Positions 63,532 to 64,000 of a stretch of 64,000 nt of DNA are shown piece after piece. The position numbers were made by a program, and so were the translations under genes. The DNA comes from Cyanobium sp. PLM2.Bin73 (lineage in GTDB: Bacteria > Cyanobacteriota > Cyanobacteriia > PCC-6307 > Cyanobiaceae). The notes beneath the pieces are model-generated. The model worked only from the letters and a program-made list of their open reading frames with translations, had not been told where the DNA came from and made no database searches. The DNA is taken from contig REEV01000066.1 of the NCBI GenBank assembly GCA_007694915.1, positions 1 through 64,000 on the forward strand, given 5' to 3'. Within the stretch, counting starts at the first letter, position 1. Every line of letters starts with the position of its first letter.

Positions 63532-64000
63532 ATGGGCGTGATCGTGTTCATGGCTTTCATGGCTCGGTGCTCGCGATCGCGCCGGGCTGCAGGCGTCGCC
63601 GGGGTCATCCCCTCCCTGCTGGGGCTGATGCTGGGAGTTGTGGTCTCGGGGATCGCGTCGCCATCGGTGCGGGCAGACCCCCAGGCCATCGACGCCCAGA
63701 CCACCACATGCCTGGATCAGGCCATGGACACGACAGCGATGCTCGCCTGTCTGGCCCAGGGCAGCCAGGCCTGGGAGCGCGAACTGGAGCGCACGCTGCC
63801 GGCACTGGCGTCCAGGTTGCCGCCGCAGGACCAGCGGGTCCTGGAGGCATCCCAGCAACGCTGGCAAGCCTACCGAGACGCCCAGCTGCAGTTGCTGGGG
63901 GCGGCCTTTGGACGCATGGACGGAAGTCTCTACCGGGTGCTGCATGCCAGCGATCGGCTGGAGATCGTCAGGGCCAGAACCCTGGGGCTTGCCGGCCTGA
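63532..64000 (+). CDS. LprI-like secreted protein (partial, runs off window)
   Basis: At least 156 residues, open to the last base. The leader (GVIPSLLGLMLGVVVSG, then ASPSVRADP) predicts export. The mature region has CLDQAMDTTAMLACLAQGSQ and AWERELERTLPAL, then LEASQQRWQAYRDAQLQLLG, the helical Cys/Trp pattern of the LprI N-terminal (lysozyme-inhibitor-like) domain. Usually the RD is followed by C; here it is AQ. ATG 63532 is preceded by an AT-rich, promoter-like stretch (63501-63530). Confidence 0.7.
   Translation, partial: MGVIVFMAFMARCSRSRRAAGVAGVIPSLLGLMLGVVVSGIASPSVRADPQAIDAQTTTCLDQAMDTTAMLACLAQGSQAWERELERTLPALASRLPPQDQRVLEASQQRWQAYRDAQLQLLGAAFGRMDGSLYRVLHASDRLEIVRARTLGLAGL

Overview
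The window is high-GC DNA from a unicellular picocyanobacterium, most like a freshwater or brackish Cyanobium/Synechococcus. Markers for this are a PsbQ-type photosystem II lipoprotein, a Tic20 homologue, cyanobacterial DUF3134 and DUF1830 proteins, a sulfiredoxin, a fused sucrose-phosphate synthase and two RpoD-like group 2 sigma factors. No rRNA, tRNA or CRISPR array was seen.

Layout. (1) 1-5.5 kb is a decayed accessory zone. It holds a broken integron-type integrase, an intact glgX, a vapBC remnant, an intact mazEF-like toxin-antitoxin pair bracketed by two attC-like recombination sites, and a broken alpha/beta hydrolase. I read this as a relic integron or cassette cluster. (2) 5.6-42 kb is mostly compact core chromosome. 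It contains azoreductase, methyltransferase and MFS exporter, polyphosphate kinase, a sigma factor, a polyprenol/phytol kinase-like protein, DAHP synthase, aconitase B, a ClC protein without its gating glutamates, a radical SAM protein, purU, sulfiredoxin, psbQ, an FAD oxidase, dnaK, aroE, tic20, rpsF, argG, mraY, purT, an LCP protein, sps and uvrA. (3) 42-45.3 kb carries a sulfide:quinone oxidoreductase and rhodanese pair, divergent from a thiopurine/thiol methyltransferase-like gene and an integral-membrane methyltransferase. Together they look like a reactive-sulfur module. (4) 45.3-59.5 kb is a stress and signalling region: three CsbD-family genes (one frameshifted), a tiny lmo0937-type membrane protein, an AraC regulator, a CheB-CheR-PAS fusion, a sigma factor with a PAS/degenerate-GGDEF protein, and an overlapping glycosyltransferase/amylo-glucosidase pair. 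Several GATCCC/GGGATC palindromes lie between these genes. (5) 59.5-64 kb is again mosaic. An IS5-type transposase remnant abuts a truncated glycosyltransferase, followed by a transglutaminase-like protein, a second rhodanese, a Tll0287-like haem protein and the start of an LprI-like secreted protein.

How the genes fit together. glgX, the amylo-glucosidase, the GT4 enzyme and sps all handle storage glucan or sucrose. PurU releases formate and PurT consumes it. The two ends of the window share an inverted 29-nt repeat (3276-3304 and 60274-60302), and the second copy sits exactly where the transposase lost its middle. The strongest candidates for something new are the relic integron with toxin-antitoxin cassettes, the channel-like ClC, the sulfide/thiol module and the 29-nt repeat. 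All assignments come from reading the sequence and family knowledge; no database search was run.
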